The notes under the pieces: generated by a model
The model's database searches: none
The model's input: only the letters and a program-made list of their open reading frames with translations
What the model was told of the DNA's origin: nothing
Program-made: the position numbers and the translations under genes
Shown: in pieces, positions 62,287 through 64,000 of the stretch
Numbering within the stretch: position 1 is the stretch's first letter
Layout: each line of letters starts with the position of its first letter
NCBI GenBank assembly: GCA_950022655.1
Contig: OX465584.1
Span: forward strand, 57,818,335 to 57,882,334
Source: Alentia gelatinosa
Lineage: Eukaryota; Annelida; Polychaeta; Phyllodocida; Polynoidae
Length of the DNA: 64,000 nucleotides
Direction: 5' to 3'

Positions 62287-63196
62287 AAGTGAAATGTTTT
62301 ATGATTTTATAAACATGATAAAGTAAAGTTTATGGCTACGCTTGGCCATACATGCTATCAGGCCTAAACAATAATGTTAGACGTGGAGCCTAATCCAGGT
62401 TTTCCATATGACGATTCTGACACCGATTCCGGATTTTTGCTAGAGTCGGTGGCTTCTTTTAGGACACTTTCAGGGCAGATTATTGGCAGGTGGTAGTGGG
62501 GATATGAATTTAAGGTAAATGATTTTTATCCCCAACATCACATAATAGGTTTTTCCGTTCAGCGCCGCCTAACGGCCCACTGTCTTGTTTCGCGGCCACT
62601 CGGACAAACACTGCGAGTCCGACTGAATTCATATAGAGACATGTAGCAATCACACCTAGAGTGTGAACGGTGGGTGTGATTGCAGGAGTGTTGTTTTTGG
62701 ATAGTTTGGACTGCTAGAACAATTCAAGGCATTGTATCACCGAGTCTGGACTATCAAAACTTTATAGATGATAATTGTTTTGGTTTTAACCTGGAGAAAG
62801 ATAAGCATATGATAGCTAGGCCTGCCAATGTATTAAGGTGTATTCAATTTCGGTGATCCCATGTTATCTATGCTATATCTAAAGTATTATTGAGGCAATA
62901 TACATGTATGACATACCAGATTTGAGCTGGAATACCATAGAATACGATGCAATCATTATTATTTCTGTGAAAATTATATAAACAGATATTATAAACATAT
63001 TACTTTAATACACTCAGTGATCCAATGCTAGAGCATACGTTGCCAGGGGGTTGTTTGGCTACAATCATTGCGTAACCACGTAGATAACGTGCGACACCGG
63101 CCTATGGAAAAAGGCCTATTCGGCGGCACCTTGTGGGTTTATTTAATCGGTGGCGGATCTAAGATTCACTCCTCAGGATCAGTTGTTGGCCACCTC
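62287..63196. other. Unassigned sequence with one hairpin
   Basis: GCAATCACACCTAGAGTG at 62647 faces GGTGGGTGTGATTGC at 62670, a compact hairpin. Nothing else is recognised. Confidence 0.45.
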
Positions 63197-63580
63197 TTAA
63201 GCGCCAGATCCACTAAGGCGATTTTCCATGCGAATTTGGGTTCGCAGACGTTCGCAGACGTTCGCATGGACATGCGAATACCTTGCGACAATATCTAAAG
63301 CGCCAAATCCACTAAGGCGACCAAGCGAATGCGTCTGCGATCCGTGCGACTGTGCGAATCCCATGCGATAATATTCAATATATTAGATATTGTCGAAGGC
63401 ATTCGCATGTCCATGCGAACGTCTGCGAACGTCTGCGAACGTCTGCGAACCCAAATTCGCATGAAAAGTCGCCTTAGTGGATCTGGCGCTTAATATATTG
63501 AATATTATCGCATGTGCTTCGCACAGTCGCACGGATCGCAGACGCATTCGCTTGGTCGTCTTAGTGGATTTGGCACTTTA
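63197..63580. mobile_element. Interleaved double inverted repeat (A-B-A'-B')
   Basis: A (63197-63299) is inverted at A' (63386-63492), and B (63300-63385) is inverted at B' (63493-63580). Each starts or ends with the same terminal motif GCGCCARATCCACTAAGGCG. A holds two, and A' three, copies of the 10-bp unit CGCAGACGTT. Confidence 0.9.
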
Positions 63581-63961
63581 GTCACTGCAAAATAGGGGCT
63601 GTTGAATAAAGTTCGTTCGTTTCTGGTGCTTGTCTGAACAATACGATAACTCCAACGATAAATGACATCCTGGATGAATATTTTCCATTCAGTACTGTAT
63701 GGCAACACAGAAGATATTTTCGTATTTGTATATAACATCTTATAAAAGCTTTAGGTTACTCTTATTATCGAAACATCTTTTGCTTACAACGCGTTATTTT
63801 ATACAACACTATCGCCCCAAAGTCAATCCTAAGAAACTTTTATTTAGTTCGTAGATATTTTCAACGGCCCCCTGGGCCTTTCTCTAGCCGACGATGATTT
63901 CTACCTTTATCCTCTTTGCACATAAAGGAACCCCGCCAGTGTGTCTATTGGAAATATCGGC
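63581..63961. other. Unassigned sequence
   Basis: No gene or strong repeat recognised. Confidence 0.35.
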
Positions 63962-64000
63962 CTTTATCCTACCCCGCATATAAATCTCCATAGACTTAAC
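63962..64000. repeat. Start of another hairpin-arm element arm, cut by the window end
   Basis: TTTATCCTACCCCGCATATA followed by CTCCATAGACTTAAC is the usual arm start, with its internal CTCCATAGACTTAAC box. Confidence 0.6.

Overview
The window is eukaryotic, animal-type DNA. It is about 60% AT, with long non-coding stretches, GT..AG introns, a tRNA-derived SINE family, non-LTR retrotransposon 3' fragments, many MITE-like elements and three large retroelements. The repeat types (SINE with a GGACGTTAAAT tail, tyrosine-recombinase retrotransposons, env-bearing Gypsy element) suggest a marine invertebrate such as a mollusc, another lophotrochozoan or a cephalochordate. I cannot fix the species. 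Nothing points to a bacterial, organellar or free viral sequence.

Host genes are sparse. On the minus strand, four exons (9783-9598, 6850-6602, 5381-5254, 3185-3044) with matching splice phases form the 5' end of a gene whose product resembles fibrous sheath-interacting protein 2 (FSIP2). Its introns are full of repeats, and the same MITE family lies 14-15 nt from two of its splice acceptors. On the plus strand there are weaker single exons (18518-18645, 23796-23861, 25624-25736); the last two are compatible in phase.

There are three large retroelements. (1) 18804-23743 (minus) is a Ngaro-like tyrosine-recombinase retrotransposon with split direct repeats, gag, RT/RNase H and YR genes; the YR gene carries one in-frame UGA. 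(2) About 47350-51940 (plus) is a second, divergent DIRS/Ngaro-type element with an intact RT-RNase H and YR; its gag has one in-frame UGA at a zinc-finger cysteine. (3) 52386-61214 (minus) is a complete Gypsy-type LTR retrotransposon with 375-bp LTRs, a 4-bp target duplication, polypurine tract, gag, pol and a decayed envelope-like gene with a furin-like site.

Most of the rest is small mobile DNA. The main theme is a superfamily of composite elements: a near-perfect palindrome of about 125-200 bp joined to an arm of about 130-240 bp whose ends are a short inverted repeat (TTATCTCACCCC, TTATTACCCACC, TTATCCTACC and similar). I count at least eleven full or partial copies with different stem sequences but a recurring palindrome centre. 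Others are two TTAA-flanked MITEs with subterminal tandem palindromic repeats, a 1.1-kb foldback at 41879-43003, a MITE with 9-bp duplications, SINEs inserted into the palindromic elements, and an interleaved double inverted repeat at 63197-63580. Two copies of one repeat (325-2708 and 31822-32382) act as a filled/empty site pair that proves three nested insertions.
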